Source of the DNA: Algoriphagus limi
GTDB taxonomy: Bacteria; Bacteroidota; Bacteroidia; Cytophagales; Cyclobacteriaceae
Assembly (NCBI RefSeq): GCF_024919275.1
Contig: NZ_JANWGH010000001.1
Coordinates: 1,186,296 to 1,250,295 of the forward strand
Direction of reading: 5' to 3'
DNA: 64,000 bases
Within the stretch, counting starts at the first letter, position 1. Each line of letters opens with the position of its first letter. Position numbers and translations under genes: made by a program. Below are positions 63,468 to 64,000 of this stretch, piece by piece. The notes beneath the pieces were generated by a model. That model was not told the DNA's origin. It searched no databases and saw nothing but the letters and a program-made list of their open reading frames with translations.

Positions 63468-64000
63468 GTGAGCAAACATACTTTGACAATCATCAAGGAT
63501 GAACCGTGGCTGGAACCCTTCGCTCCAGCCATACAAAGCCGATTAGAGCGATATCATAAAGCCATACATGCTATTAACGAATCCATGGGAAGCATCCTGG
63601 AATTCGCCAATTTTCACACTTATTATGGAATTCATTTCGAACCTGTTCGGAATGGTTGGATTTATCGGGAATGGGCTCCTGCCGCACGCCAATTGTATTT
63701 GATGGGTGACTTTAATTGGTGGGATCGAAATTCCCATCCAATGAAACGGAATCATCGAGGTGATTGGGAAATTTTCCTCCCATACGATCAATATAAGCAC
63801 ACTTTTGTTCACCAAAGCAAAATCAAAGTGCGTGTCGTTGATGCCCAAGGACGTGACCTAGACCGAATTCCTGCCTATATCACAAGAGTGGTTCAGGATG
63901 AAAAAACGCATGATTTCACAGGGCAACTTTGGTTTCCTGATGAAGAATTTGAATGGGCAGATTCTGATTTTTCTTTAAAAGAAATAGCTCACATGCCTCT
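63468..64000 (+). CDS. glgB: 1,4-alpha-glucan branching enzyme, N-terminal part (cut by window end)
   Basis: The frame is open from GTG at 63468 to the last base. The first 177 residues include a CBM48-type domain with IYREWAPAARQLYLMGDFN WWD and a KVRVVDAQGRDLDRIPAY segment typical of branching enzymes of the eukaryote-like type. The enzyme makes alpha-1,6 branches in glycogen in the cytoplasm. GTG is the best start: the only ATG nearby (63457) is in another frame and stops at once. The catalytic GH13 barrel lies beyond the window. The 208 bases before it are AT-rich, without a gene. Confidence 0.88.
   Translation, partial: MSKHTLTIIKDEPWLEPFAPAIQSRLERYHKAIHAINESMGSILEFANFHTYYGIHFEPVRNGWIYREWAPAARQLYLMGDFNWWDRNSHPMKRNHRGDWEIFLPYDQYKHTFVHQSKIKVRVVDAQGRDLDRIPAYITRVVQDEKTHDFTGQLWFPDEEFEWADSDFSLKEIAHMP

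Overview
The window reads as an AT-rich chromosomal segment from a Bacteroidota bacterium, most likely order Cytophagales near Cyclobacteriaceae/Algoriphagus. This assignment is inferred from gene content; no database search was possible. Supporting signs are three giant exported proteins with SprB repeats and type-B T9SS C-terminal signals, a Porin_10-like outer-membrane protein, type III glutamine synthetase, a propeller/Y_Y_Y/HTH regulator, few obvious Shine-Dalgarno sites, and several TAnnTTTG -7 promoter elements. Gene density is high. I see no prophage, insertion sequence, CRISPR array or plasmid function.

Layout. 1-3.6 kb: the 3' end of an unknown gene, a lipid-flavoured minus-strand cluster (MBL-fold hydrolase, patatin, PlsC-like acyltransferase) and accA. 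3.7-4.2 kb: two intact tRNA-Asp genes, a terminator, and a decayed duplicate of tRNA plus terminator. 4.4-7.2 kb: secreted gamma-glutamyltransferase facing galE. 7.25-17.3 kb: three tandem paralogous surface proteins (IgGFc-binding-like head, PKD and SprB modules, T9SS type-B tail). 17.4-22.1 kb: ABC-F ATPase, sodium/solute symporter, RlmI and a small membrane protein. 22.1-27.1 kb, minus strand: FtsX/MacB-type permease, MiaE, porin, LpxK. 27.2-33.5 kb: Nif3-like protein, zinc-ribbon coiled-coil protein, small secreted protein, histidine phosphatase (minus), then menI-menF-menD for menaquinone. 33.5-38.3 kb: an MFS sugar porter divergent from a membrane-spanning propeller regulator. 38.3-39.1 kb: an XRE-type membrane regulator split by one in-frame stop codon. 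39.2-46.1 kb: histidine utilisation, with a divergent LysR gene and hutH-hutI-hutU-hutG. 46.1-54.7 kb: large FAD/Fe-S D-lactate-dehydrogenase-like oxidoreductase, YdcF-family protein, a 1286-residue SF1 helicase and an SDR enzyme. 54.8-57.4 kb: RlmD, a small overlapping gene and a DUF4397 lipoprotein. 57.4-61.7 kb, minus strand: ECF sigma factor with a transmembrane/beta-barrel partner, and glnN. 61.9-64 kb: mtaB and the start of glgB, cut by the window edge.

Most of the segment is core metabolism (menaquinone, lipid A, fatty acid, histidine, nitrogen, glycogen) and RNA modification (RlmI, RlmD, MiaE, MtaB). The parts that stand out are the surface-protein triplet, the ABC-F protein whose two degenerate elements fall in the same composite ATP site, the nonsense-split regulator, the decayed tRNA duplication, the helicase with a worn nuclease-like tail, and the sigma-factor partner joining an inner-membrane helix to an outer-membrane-type barrel. 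I found no clear multi-gene system that is wholly unknown.
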